In this document: positions 1 through 10,087 of the stretch, piece after piece
Layout: the number at the start of each line of letters is the position of its first letter
Position numbering within the stretch: the first letter of the stretch is position 1
From: Bolinopsis microptera
Taxonomy: Eukaryota > Ctenophora > Tentaculata > Lobata > Bolinopsidae
Direction: 5' to 3'
DNA length: 64,000 bases
Assembly (NCBI RefSeq): GCF_026151205.1
Contig: NC_087084.1
Location: 10,381,453-10,445,452, forward strand
Position numbers and translations under genes: made by a program
The notes under the pieces: model-generated
The model's database searches: none
Seen by the model: only the letters and a program-made list of their open reading frames with translations
What the model was told of the DNA's origin: nothing

Positions 1-576
1 AAAATTTTTTTTCGAATATTTTAAAACAATAAAATAATCGCCCTTTTCAAAATTTAAATTTCAATGCTTCCACGCATCAAAAGTCCAAAACTTAAAATAA
101 GTCAAGTCTCAAAATAAAATACACGGCCCTAACCCTGTGCATTAAATTTAAATCCTCAAAATCCTAAAGTTAAAACTGAAATTGACTTCCACAAATCTTT
201 CAAAACTTTCCAAAACCTTCAAATACTTCCCTTTTGCACCAAGTTGTAGAGTCTTTGGTGTTGAGTCTTCATCATTAGATAGAGATGTACCGAATCTCTA
301 AATCGTTCTTGACAAGCAAACAAAGAAGTCAAAATAAATTCGAAAGTTTCTACGTTTCCACCACTAAAGCAGCCCTGAGCGAGTCGTGTTGCGAGTAAAG
401 ATCCTAATATCCCTATCAGTACTGTTCTGAAAGATAACACGTGTTATACCTAAGTAAGGTACGGTTCCACTGCTAAATACTAAGTGGAAAGTCTAGCTAA
501 GTGAGTAAGACTATACTGTTCTGAAACTAGATTCCAAAAGTAAGTGTACTTCCCTATCCGGGCATCTCCTCGTCTT
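1..576. other. AT-rich stretch, no gene seen
   Basis: Strongly AT-biased sequence lying downstream, on the minus strand, of the retroelement remnant that ends at 577. It may hold that element's 3' untranslated region or LTR, but I could not find a second copy of it near 2076-3090 to prove an LTR. The small minus-strand ORF at 219-440 has no recognisable motif. Confidence 0.4.
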
Positions 577-1800
577 CTACTGGTTGAAGAGTTTTATAAG
601 ATCCGTAACTAGTCTAACGTTGTATCCTAGACGATCAGGTTGTCTCCGTTCCTCAGGTCTCCTAGTGTTATATCTGCGCTCCTCCCTCGGAAGGCTCTGT
701 CTTCTTAGATCCACAGGAGAAAGCGATCCTGTTGTGTCAATGTCGTGCCCCACTGTATCATATGAACTGTTAGGACCCATCGTTCCTTCACCAACAACCG
801 GACTCGATGATCTTCTAGCGGCCGATCTTTCTCTAGCCGGAGTGAAATATTCTGCAGAATTATCAACTGTTTCTACACTATCGCCTGAGGGAATGTTATG
901 TGTGAGAGGTGTTACCGTACGAAAACTAGGATTTATAGAATTCAGATCTAGTTGAGCAGGTCTATTAACAGCCCTAGGAGTTGAACTAAAACTAGGTTGC
1001 TTGTAAATGCTAGCTGCACCATCCTTCTCCAGACGAAACTTCTTCGGATGAACCTCTCTTCTCCTCACAACTGGTGCTCTTCTCAGTTGAAAATCTGTTT
1101 CCTCTTCACTATTACTATCGGAATAATCTACAAATCGCTCCGATGAGTCTGTCTTTAACTCAGCTCCACTGCTCTTAGCCTTATTGTAAATGTATGCCTG
1201 AGGTGGCTTACTTGCTGTACACAAGACCCCTCTCTCTAGAGAGCTTACATCTCTAGTAACCGCTGAAACATTTTCCACCGCATCAACTGCTCCCGCATCT
1301 ACTGATGCCTTCTCTGTAGTATCAGCCTGAGTAAGACTACAATTGCAATGGTGGCTATCAACTTCAGGCGTAATCTGAACAACGTTTACTGTGCTATGGT
1401 CATCACTAAACTTCTCATCAATCAAGAACCCCGGAATCATACTATCCTCAACACTCAACTCATTGCAAGATTCCTCGATCATATTACTGCAATCATCCTT
1501 AACCACTGTCTCGCTGCTAACCGGTACCTGCAGCCTCTTAAACAGTATCGGGTGTTTACATCTATAATGTTCACGTGTCACCCGGTTTACTCCCTCTAAG
1601 GCAGCTTCAAGACTAAAAGTGCAACTGCTACTAATGCTCGCTACATTTTCTCGAGATTTACCATAACCCTGGTATTTATAGCGGTTAACTCCACCACACT
1701 TCTGGTTTCTCTTCCCCGAGATATGCTTCGTGGTAAAAGTACAGTTAGCAAGCTCCTGAAGCTTCCTGATGACAGAAGACGACACTTTCGAAAATCTCAT
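577..1800 (-). CDS. Unrecognised 407-aa ORF, probable retroelement tail
   Basis: An intact ATG-to-stop reading frame of 407 residues on the minus strand. I do not recognise a catalytic domain. The middle is acidic and Ser-rich (SDSNSEEET) and is followed by basic clusters (RRAPVVRRREVHPKKF). The C-terminus has RRPEERRQPDRLGYN, which resembles the basic tail at the end of Ty3/gypsy-type pol proteins, where a similar R-x-PxRLGY stretch is common; that link is inference. A zinc-knuckle ORF in the same orientation lies 65 bp upstream (1866-2075), as expected if a gag-pol element lost its protease, RT and integrase core by deletion. It could also be a lineage-specific host gene. Confidence 0.4.
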   Translation of the reverse strand: MRFSKVSSSVIRKLQELANCTFTTKHISGKRNQKCGGVNRYKYQGYGKSRENVASISSSCTFSLEAALEGVNRVTREHYRCKHPILFKRLQVPVSSETVVKDDCSNMIEESCNELSVEDSMIPGFLIDEKFSDDHSTVNVVQITPEVDSHHCNCSLTQADTTEKASVDAGAVDAVENVSAVTRDVSSLERGVLCTASKPPQAYIYNKAKSSGAELKTDSSERFVDYSDSNSEEETDFQLRRAPVVRRREVHPKKFRLEKDGAASIYKQPSFSSTPRAVNRPAQLDLNSINPSFRTVTPLTHNIPSGDSVETVDNSAEYFTPARERSAARRSSSPVVGEGTMGPNSSYDTVGHDIDTTGSLSPVDLRRQSLPREERRYNTRRPEERRQPDRLGYNVRLVTDLIKLFNQ

Positions 1801-1865
1801 TACAATCTCATAAATACGTGTGTTTTTGACCGCGGGTGACCTCCTCTTAAATCTAGGGCCACCCT

Positions 1866-2075
1866 TTAGAAGTTTAAAGGCACCTGACTGTTAGGTCTAT
1901 ACACTCTGTTCCAACTCTGTTGGCCATAACCACTCTCATATGAAGACCCTCTGTCTTGATATCTACCTCTATTACCAGCTAATCTGCTCGGACAGTTCCT
2001 CTGAAAATGTCCAATATCACCACACTCCCAACAACCTTCCAACTGATGGCGAACGTTACGATCATCATTTCTCAT
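1866..2075 (-). pseudogene. Gag zinc-knuckle fragment of a retroelement
   Basis: A 69-residue open frame containing one CCHC zinc knuckle, CWECGDIGHFQRNC (C-x2-C-x4-H-x4-C), followed by a Gly/Arg/Tyr-rich tail. CCHC knuckles of this spacing are typical of the nucleocapsid part of retroelement Gag, and occur less often in host RNA-binding proteins. No matrix or capsid-like sequence precedes it: 2076-3090 has no supporting ORF. I therefore read it as the remaining 3' end of a decayed gag, together with the ORF at 577-1800. Confidence 0.5.
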
Positions 2076-3089
2076 GGTAGCTTAATCTCACAAATACGAG
2101 CTATCTATCTAGATTTAACTGTACTGCGAAGCTTACAAACGGCTGTAAAACTGGGTGCTCGTCAAAACGATAGCACTGAACTGGAATATACAGGTACCAC
2201 AAAATGCGTAGCAACACTTACCAATTCTAGTAGGAAGTACTCAAGATCTAGAACAACCTCCAACGTAATTCTTCTGAACTGCGACGTACACCGAACTTAG
2301 CTTAGCAAATGACAACGTTAGGATCTAATCAAAACTATACTGAATATAGGTGATAATAGAAGGATCACGAGCAAAATAGCAACACTAAAAGTGGCCTCCA
2401 GATATAGAAAACAGAGTTTCTTAGGTATTTAGTGTATGCTAGTCAAGCTCTAGTCACGAAGCACGAACGGCAGGGCGTACCGTAAGGTAGAAATGAAACG
2501 AGTATATTAAAAAGGATAATTAATAAAAGGGAAAAGTAATACAAAGTGAACGTCAACAGATAAAAACCTCCAAGTGTTCGCTCTAATCAATTGACGTGAT
2601 TATAGATCACTCGACGTGTCTAATCACAGCTGGTAGTGCTCAGTAAGACTGGCTACCGTCAATTTGAATCCCTTAAAATGATTAAGGGGCAACTAAGAAG
2701 TGAGCTCTCCACTTCCGGCTCTTCGGGTATACTCTCAAAACTCGTCACGCCACACTGCGTGACGGCACAACGCATTTGCTTGTACCACGTGACACGCCGT
2801 CTCGCCAATGAGCACTCCACTAGCAGTCACCCTGCGTCCGCGAGGACCAACCACAGGTCTGGCTGTTAGTCAGGTGCAAAGTGAGCGGACGGCTCGTTTC
2901 AGACAGTTAGTCTGACAGTAGGTCTGCCAGCCAACCGACTTACACTCAAAATGTGTAACTCCCAAATACGAACATATAAAACATTGGTTATTATATACCC
3001 GGAAATACATACTAAATTCTACGTCCCTTAAACGTTATACTAAAACTAAGATATCCTAAAAGATATCTCTAAATACCATATTACAACAC
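2076..3089. other. Spacer, no gene seen
   Basis: No exon-like or protein-like sequence on either strand. It may contain the 5' flank or LTR of the minus-strand retroelement remnant, but no terminal repeat could be matched. Confidence 0.3.
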
Positions 3090-4484
3090 TGCGGAGGGGA
3101 CAAAATCATTTGTGGAGAGAAAAGTCGATGAATGGAATAACGACATTGAAGATCTAGCAGATATTGCTAAAAGGGAACCTCAGGCAGCTTATTCTGCATT
3201 CAACTATGGGTTATCTAAAAGATGGAATTATGTATGCCGAACAACACCTGGCATCAGTCAATACCTTAAAAGACTATAATACAAAATTCAAGAATCCTTT
3301 ATACCAGCAATATTGGATAGATCTTTTGGAACCGACGAAACAAGCAGAAAACTCTTTGCATTACCAGTCAAAGAAGGAGGTCTCGGTATATATGACCTAA
3401 CTTTGATGTCTGACCTAGAGTACAAGTACTCATGCCAAGTAACATCAGATCTGACAGAAGCAATATACAAACAAAACCCAGATTTTTATGACGATCAGGA
3501 AAAACTTGTCGAGATCAAGACCCAAATCCGAAAATCAAGGATAGAGTTTTTCAAAGAGAGAAAAGTGAAACAAATTTTAGTGAAACAAATTTAAAATTTT
3601 ATCCTTTATTTTACAATCATAATATAATAATATTTATAAGCCTCCGTTTTGAAAAAGAAGAGGTTACAAAAGACCTGAATGAAACCCAAAAATTGCAATT
3701 AGATCTTACATCAGAGAAAGGGGCAAGTTCCTGGCTTTCATCACTCCCACTCAAATCATTTGGATTCTGTCTCAACAAACAAGAATTCAATGACGCCCTA
3801 GCCCTTAGGTACAACTTTGGAATAAAAGATGCTGCAAGAAAATGTGTATGTGGAAGTGACAATTCAATAAACCACTCATTGATATGCAAAAGGGGTGGGT
3901 ATGTATCTCTCCGCCACAATTCATTGAGAGATGTGATAGCAGAGCTTTTAGAAACTGCTGGCTGTAAAGATGTTACCACTGAACCTCTCCTCATTCCTGT
4001 CAACGGGAGAGAACTTCCTGCAGGGGCCAACAAAGCAGATGGAGCTAGATTAGATGTTAGTGCTAGGAGTGTATGGAACCCATTGGAAAGGGCATTTTTA
4101 GATGTAAGAGTATTTCATGCTCAAGCTCCTTCCAATAAGGCTCTTGGATCTCCAACCACTATGTACAATAGCCACGAGAGACAGAAAAAGAATTTATACA
4201 ATAAAAGGATTGTAGAAGTCGAACATGGGACGTTTACACCGATAGTCCTATCAACCACTTGGGGTATGGGAAGGGAAGCTAATAAGTTCTTCAAGAAATT
4301 AGCGGATAAACTATCTAGGATATCAGGCCAACGATATAGTGAGGCAATGACATTTATTAGGAAGAGAGTAAGATTTGACCTATTGAGAACAACAATCATA
4401 GCTCTTAGAGGAGAGAGAGGGTTAAAAAGTAATAGTGCAGTAAAAATAGCAGAATTAGATATAAATTTGGAGCCAGTTCTTTAA
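3090..4484 (+). pseudogene. 5'-truncated RLE-type non-LTR retrotransposon, broken
   Basis: The region downstream of the RT domain (AYSAFNYGLSKRW, then LFALPVKEGGLGIYDL) begins near 3090 with no RT core, so the copy is 5'-truncated. An in-frame TAA at 3277-3279 breaks it. At about 3565-3650 an AT-rich insertion interrupts the frame; it starts with a doubled 13-mer GTGAAACAAATTT (3565-3577 and 3580-3592). The frame then reopens (3693-4484, 263 residues): GASSWLSSLPL, then a CCHC motif (C-x-C-x7-H-x4-C in CVCGSDNSINHSLIC), then an Asp-rich segment (ADGARLDV, LDVRVF) and HGTFTPIVLSTTWGMG. This order is that of the C-terminus of R2-like elements with a restriction-like endonuclease, abundant in invertebrates. 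The frame is intact to the TAA at 4482-4484, but the element cannot move on its own. Confidence 0.75.
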
Positions 4485-4915
4485 CCTGGTTTAATTATAT
4501 ATAATACTACTTAAAGGGTGTTTATCAATTTTATTTAGTTTTCTATTGAATTTATATTGAATTTTTATATAGGGTAATTGTTATATTATGTGTATATTGT
4601 TTGAATAAGATTATTTAAGTATCACAATACAATGCATTTTTAAAAGCTTACAATACACCTTAACAAAAAAAAGTTGTTCCTTACGAGTATTTTGACACTT
4701 TATCAAATTTAGATCTATTGTTTTTCCTCGTAACAGACTTTTTCCCCTCCTTGAGACAAAGAAATGTTTTGGAACCGCTGGCATTTATTGATAGTGACGT
4801 AGGCCCGTTTTAGATAACGAATGAATAGTTTCCAAGTCCGTGGTCACTATACTTACATTTATTATATTTACATATATTAAATGGTTTCTACCTCTATTTT
4901 GATTGACGATGTCAA

Positions 4916-4963
4916 CCCATCGAGATCGTTACTTTGCGAAGCAAAGCAACAATCGACGATGGG
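4916..4963. repeat. Imperfect hairpin
   Basis: CCCATCG (4916-4922) pairs with CGATGGG (4957-4963), and CTTTGC pairs with GCAAAG around a GAA loop. The arms are separated by a few unpaired bases. Its function is unknown. Confidence 0.5.
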
Positions 4964-5361
4964 AAGCAAGAATGCTAGTTCGCGCGGCGCGGCGAAGCGG
5001 CGAAGTCCTCCAACCTCTATTTAGTTTAGTGTTGTAGGTTTATAACCTACCAAGACGCGCGCCGAGTTGGACTCGTCGACGGTCCTATATATTTGGAACA
5101 AATATTTTACGAGTATCACCCTTTTTTTTTTTTCTTTCCTACTAAATTCGAGCGTACTAAATCACTCTACAGTCGATCTTCGAGATTGTTCTAAAAGGGC
5201 CCCCGACAGTTGAAACCAACTTCAATCGATGTATTTTCGGACGCTGATTCCGAATCACCCCCCATGATATAGGGTTAAAATGCTCCCCTGACGAGATATA
5301 GGCGAAAAACTGTATCGCGATCACGTGATATGGCCGTATAAGGAAGTTATTCTAATTTCTC

Positions 5362-5447
5362 GTTAGGGTTAGGGTTTCAGCTTATGCTTTTGTTAAGGAT
5401 TGGGTTAGGGTTAGGGTTGGGATCAAATAAGAGGGTTAGGGTTTCGA
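5362..5447 (+). repeat. Interstitial telomere-like TTAGGG repeats
   Basis: Several degenerate GTTAGGG units are visible (gttagggttagggtttc, then gggttagggttagggttggg). TTAGGG is the usual metazoan telomere unit. A short internal block like this is a common remnant and does not show a chromosome end. A CCCTAA-like block also lies at about 52955-53010. Confidence 0.6.
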
Positions 5448-6957
5448 ATAGTCGTTCAGGACCAGCTAGAGAACGGGTTGAAAAAGTCACGTGACAGTCG
5501 AGTGTAGAGTGATTAATTATCATCCTACTAAATTACTATATAGCTTAGGGAGAAATTTAAAAAGCTCGAAAAGAGCGCCGCGCATATGGAATAGGGAAAA
5601 GCGCGCTTGGCACGGTATTTGTTATTAATCACTTAAAGTCCATGCTGCAATGTATTGTTTGAATCATTCTCAGAGATCATTGAATTTGAATCATGCTGCA
5701 ACTTTAAAAGTTTACTCATGACTTTAATTTCAGCACATTGGGGTATTCAAAAGTCAAAAAGCTTAAGTTTTTGTGCTATTTAGCTCCAGACTCTGGTTGT
5801 ATCACGTCGTGACCCTCATTGTCGTTTTACTGTACGATACAGGGGCCACACACTCGTGCGCGGCGGGTCAAACAGTATATATACAATAAATTAAATCAAG
5901 TGATGCAATTTAATTGGCAGAGCACAATCGTAAATCCTGAGCAATACAACGTATGACAAGGCTTTGGTAAATTTTGATACAAAACCTTTAAATGGAAATT
6001 GAGCAATGAGAATGGTTTCCTTTCTACTCTAAAACCCACAATTCTGGTTCAGTGATATTGGGAGCAAGATGCACTCAATAAATAAATAAAAGGTTTATTG
6101 GAGTGCAAGTGGAACACGGAATACATTTTTAAAAAACTTAACATTTACTTCCTGTGAAAGAAGCGACAATCCATTTAGAAATTTTTATTTGTAAAGTATC
6201 CAAACAATATACATACAATGATACAATGTTAGCAATGGTCATTTCCTGCTATAATAAGGTTGGACACCCCCAAAAAGTAACAAATGAAGACAAATTTCAA
6301 GGCAATGACCCTATACTATAATGACCCTATACTATTAGTAAAACAAATTTTATTTTATACCCACAATAAATTCATATTTAGTTCAATTATTTAAAGTCAA
6401 AATAACCATTTCACAGAAGTGGTTTTATTATAATAAAATAATTTGTAATACGTCGTTCAAGTGATTAATTAATAAATTAATTTACACTGACAAATGTACA
6501 AAATATACACAATTTATACCTTGCAACATTGGCTTAGCGCGCGGCTGATCGAAAAAGTTTGGTTTGCATTTACTAACTACAATGTACAGCGTACGCGTAC
6601 ATGAAAAGATAACTCACTGAATTGTTTAATACTAAATGCATACTAAGTCAGATGGGGGGGGGGGGGTGTCACGTCCGTCTATGTCCGCTTGTCTCATAGA
6701 ATCCAAAAAGGACAGGACATAGGCGGACATAGGCGGACATAGGCGGACATAGACGGACATAGGCGGACATAGGCGGACATAGGCGGACATTAATGGACAC
6801 CTAAATTGCTAAATAAAATGTTCAATTTTTGCTGTTATAGGGGGATCATGTTTTTGTCCGTTCTGTACCTCTATATTTTCAAAACGGACAAAAAATAGAG
6901 CGGACAAAAACGGACAAAAATGGACAAAAACGGACAAAAATGGAAATAACTTTTAGA

Positions 6958-7940
6958 TGCTTCCTCCTCCTACTCTTCCTCCTCCTCCCCCTGGGTCTTC
7001 CTGATCTTCCTCAGTCCTCTTCCTCCTCCCCTCCTCAGTCCTCCTCCTACTCCTCCTCCTCGTCCTCAGTCCTCCTCATCAGTCCTCAACAGTCCTCCTC
7101 CCCAGTCCTCCTCCTCCTGAGTCCTCCTCCTGGGTCCTCCTCCTGGGTCCTCCTCCTCCTCTTCATCCTCCTCCTCTTCCTCCTCAGTCCTCAGTCCTCC
7201 TCCTCCCCAGTCCTCTCCCAGTCCCCCTCCTTCTCCTCCTCCTATTCAGTTCTCCTCCTCCTCCTCCTCAGTTCTCCTCAGTCCTCCTCCTGAGTCCTCC
7301 TCCTCTTCCTTCTGAGTCCTCCTCCTGAGTCCTCCTCCTCCTCCCTCCTCCCTCTCAGTCATCCTCCTCAGTCATCCTCCTCAGCCATCCTCCCCAGCCA
7401 TCCTCCTCAGCCATCCTCCTCAGTACTCCTCAGTCCTCCTCAGTCTTCCTCCTCGTCCTCAGTCCTCCTCATCAGTCCTCAACAGTTCTCCTCCTCCCCA
7501 GTCCTCCTCCTCCTGGGGCCTTTTCCTGGGTCCTCCTCCTGGGTCCTTCTCCTCCTTGGTCCTCCTCCTGGGTCATCCTTCTCCTCCTCCTACTCAGTCC
7601 TCTTCCTCCTCTTCCTCCTCCTCCTCCATCTCAGTCATCCTCCTCAGCCATCCTCCTCAGCCATCCTCCTCAGTCCTCCTCCTTCTCAGTCCTCCTCAGT
7701 CCTCCTCCTGAGTCCTCCTCCTCCTCAGTCATCCTCCTCAGTTCTCCTCCTCCTCCTCCTAGGTCCTCCTTCTGGGTCCTCCTCCTCCTAGGTCCTCCTT
7801 CTGGGTCCTCCTCCTCCTCCTCCTCCTCCCTCTCAGTCATCCTCCTCAGTCATCCTCCTCAGTCATCCTCCTCAGCCATCCTCCTCAGCCATCCTTCTCA
7901 GCCATCCTCCTCAGTACTCTTCAGTACTCTTCAGTACTGT
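6958..7940 (+). repeat. Pyrimidine-rich tandem repeat (CCTCCTCAGT)n
   Basis: Nearly 1 kb of TCC/CTC triplets interrupted by CAGT or GGGT, with almost no purines on this strand. Such tracts can form triplex DNA. The open frame at 6940-7293 (Ser/Leu/Pro only) is a by-product of the repeat. The array forms the core of the G-capped element. Confidence 0.8.
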
Positions 7941-7954
7941 TCAGTCCTCAAAAT

Positions 7955-8130
7955 GTTTGTCCGCTAATGTCCACAAATGTCCGCTAATGTCCACCAATGT
8001 CCATCCAAGTCCGCCAATGTCCGTCCGGGTCCGCCAATGTCCGTCCGAGTTCGCCAATGTCCGTCCAAGTCCGCCAATGTCCGTCCGAGTCCGCCTATGT
8101 CCGTCCGTGTCCGCTAATGTCCCAAAAAAC
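7955..8130 (+). repeat. Degenerate minisatellite (TCCGCCAATG / TCCGTCCGAG)n
   Basis: About nine imperfect ~20-bp units alternate CCGCCAATGTCCGTCC-like blocks. They are related in inverse orientation to the GGACATAGGC units at the left end of the same element (6714-6790), so the element is palindromic at large scale. Confidence 0.7.
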
Positions 8131-8213
8131 ACGTCCGTTGTCTCATAGAATCCAAAAAGGACAGGACATAGGCGGACATAGACGGACATGACACCCCCCC
8201 CCCCCCCTCAGAT

Positions 8214-10079
8214 GTTTTTCAATGAGTTAGCCACGAAAATGTTCAAATTGTGTAGGAGGGCAAAGGACACAATTGCTAATAATGCTTCTTCTGTGCCCGT
8301 GATTATATCATCAAAGTTGTATCTTGCACGGTCTATGTACACTAATACTTCTATCAACAACTAGCAAAATGGAAAGAGTGGCAAATGCCTCAAACAGTTA
8401 GTTCAGGTTGGTTCATACATTATAACCTAAGGTACAAACGGTTGTACCTGAACCCTGACCCTTAGCATAACTCTTAAAATAACCCTAATTGTATCGCTTA
8501 TCAGTCCAAGTTGCGTTTAACTGGCTTGTCACGTGACCAAAACAGTTTTAATACAGACGGATTTAATAACATACTGGAAAGTGCCACACCCAAATTCAAT
8601 TTAAATATCATGAATTCGACTTTTGTAAGCTCCATTTTGACAGAAATCACTGAAATGAGCTTAAATTTCAATTTGAAACTGTTAGTCACCTATTGATCAC
8701 TTATTGATTTGGTTGAATTGAAAATTACAACCTCAACCTCTATTGAACATAGATGAAGGGACTGTACACTCCTGGAGTCTGTCTGCACAATTCTGTTAAC
8801 AAGCTGAACTGTCAACATGACCTTGTATACATCCAAGACATTCTGAGATAGATAGGGAGAGTCCTATTGTAAAAATACAGGGGGACCCATCTAACTGAGA
8901 AACCTCACAGCAAGTATACTAAAGTAGACTCTTGCTTTTAAAAGTTGCACAAACTTACCGCTCAAAGCGGTGGGCTCAGAGAGACCTATTGCCATGCAGG
9001 TGTTACCCTAATCAGAGGCATCTGTTGGTAGATGGGTTCGGTGTACAATTAGTCATCTCACATAAGACCACAATGCTTACAACATTTTCGGTATACCACA
9101 CAATATCTACTCTAGAATATTACTTGGCAAGACACTTTACTTTACTTTACTTTAAGACACAAACTGTACCACATTCCACCAAACTACTGATCCAGTTACA
9201 TAATACTTTGACATCACATAAGATAAGGCAGCAGCCAGTATTTCCCGCCATTCCAGTCCCTGGTTGAATTTAAACTGTGTTTGTGGCTGGTCTTCCTTTC
9301 ATTACATGAAGTATCTTTTTAATTCCGTTAAGTTTGTACATTTGACATGACTAAGTGTACAGAATTTAAACAAATATATCATAATGGAGTTGTCTGCCAG
9401 GCTTTTTAGTCATGAAAACTAATATAGTAATAAGTAATAGCTCAATTTATCTCAGTGCTCATTGTATATGGCTTGTGATTGAAGGAAGGCAGAGAAATGA
9501 ACCCCAATGTTCCACCTCAATACTCACATTACCAGGTTTTTATTTAATTTGTATCAATAGTGTTCAACAGCAGATGATAATGTTATCAGAATTTCGATTA
9601 AACAGAAATGTCAGGACAATTATTCAACTAATCAAAACTTATTATACATATTTATCCGAGTATTATGTGCAAAATTAAGTTTTCATTGTAGCAGGTTGGT
9701 GTGCCGCTCCACGGAGAGGAGATAGCTCAGTGTTCTAAAGATCAGATACCTCAACAGATGTTTCCAAATCATAAAGGTCCTATGAAAGTATGCTTGAAAA
9801 GACCAGGTTTGTCTTAACAATAGATAGTAAAATGTCTACTAGTACCACATAGTTATTTCTAGGCTTTAGTAAAACAAGTTTTTAGGAAAACAAATTTTTT
9901 TAAATTTTGTTTAAAAAAAAACAATTTAGCAAATGTAATATATAAAACAAAACTAACAACTTTTGTTTTATTAATGCTACAGATGTAATTTGTACTTATT
10001 GTTAATATAAGTTACGAAGAGTAAATGGGATTTACAGTGGTACAGCACACTAAAATTAATAATGATGATATTTTTGCAG
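8214..10079. other. Upstream spacer of the DP gene, no exon proven
   Basis: No protein-like exon was recognised. The first coding exon of the DP gene follows a splice acceptor at 10079, so at least one 5' untranslated exon and the promoter should lie here or further left. I could not place them by eye. Confidence 0.4.
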
Positions 10080-10087
10080 ATGGAAGC

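Larger units (their letters stand above)
4485..6647. other. Spacer with hairpin, telomere-like and dispersed repeats
   Basis: No gene seen. It holds a hairpin (4916-4963), a GC-rich patch near 4980-5060, interstitial TTAGGG-like repeats (5362-5447) and, from about 5880 to 6560, a diverged dispersed repeat. Parts of that repeat recur at 48655-48765 (ACCATTTCA.AGAAGTGG) and 52640-52670 (GCAATTGGCAGAGC-like). Confidence 0.5.
6654..8207. mobile_element. G-capped inverted-repeat element, copy 1 (6-bp TSD)
   Basis: The element starts with 13 G and ends with 14 C. Next to these caps the ends are inverted repeats: TGTCACGTCCGTCTATGTCC on the left and the complement of GGACATAGACGGACATGACA on the right, with one mismatch. 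It is flanked by a perfect 6-bp duplication, TCAGAT at 6648-6653 and 8208-8213. Just inside, both ends carry the same sequence in direct orientation (CTCATAGAATCCAAAAAGGA...). The interior is non-coding: GGACATAGGC units, a pyrimidine-rich array (6958-7940) and a degenerate TCCGCCAATG array (7955-8130). No transposase was seen, so it is presumably non-autonomous. The family is not recognised. Confidence 0.75.

Noticed and set aside
5362-5447. Chromosome end
   Set aside because: Only a short degenerate TTAGGG block inside the window, with unrelated sequence on both sides.
6940-7293. 117-aa Ser/Leu/Pro ORF
   Set aside because: Encoded by the pyrimidine array inside the G-capped element.
8501-8696. 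Paired 61-62-aa ORFs on opposite strands
   Set aside because: Short, no motifs, no splice or start context; chance open frames in AT-rich sequence.
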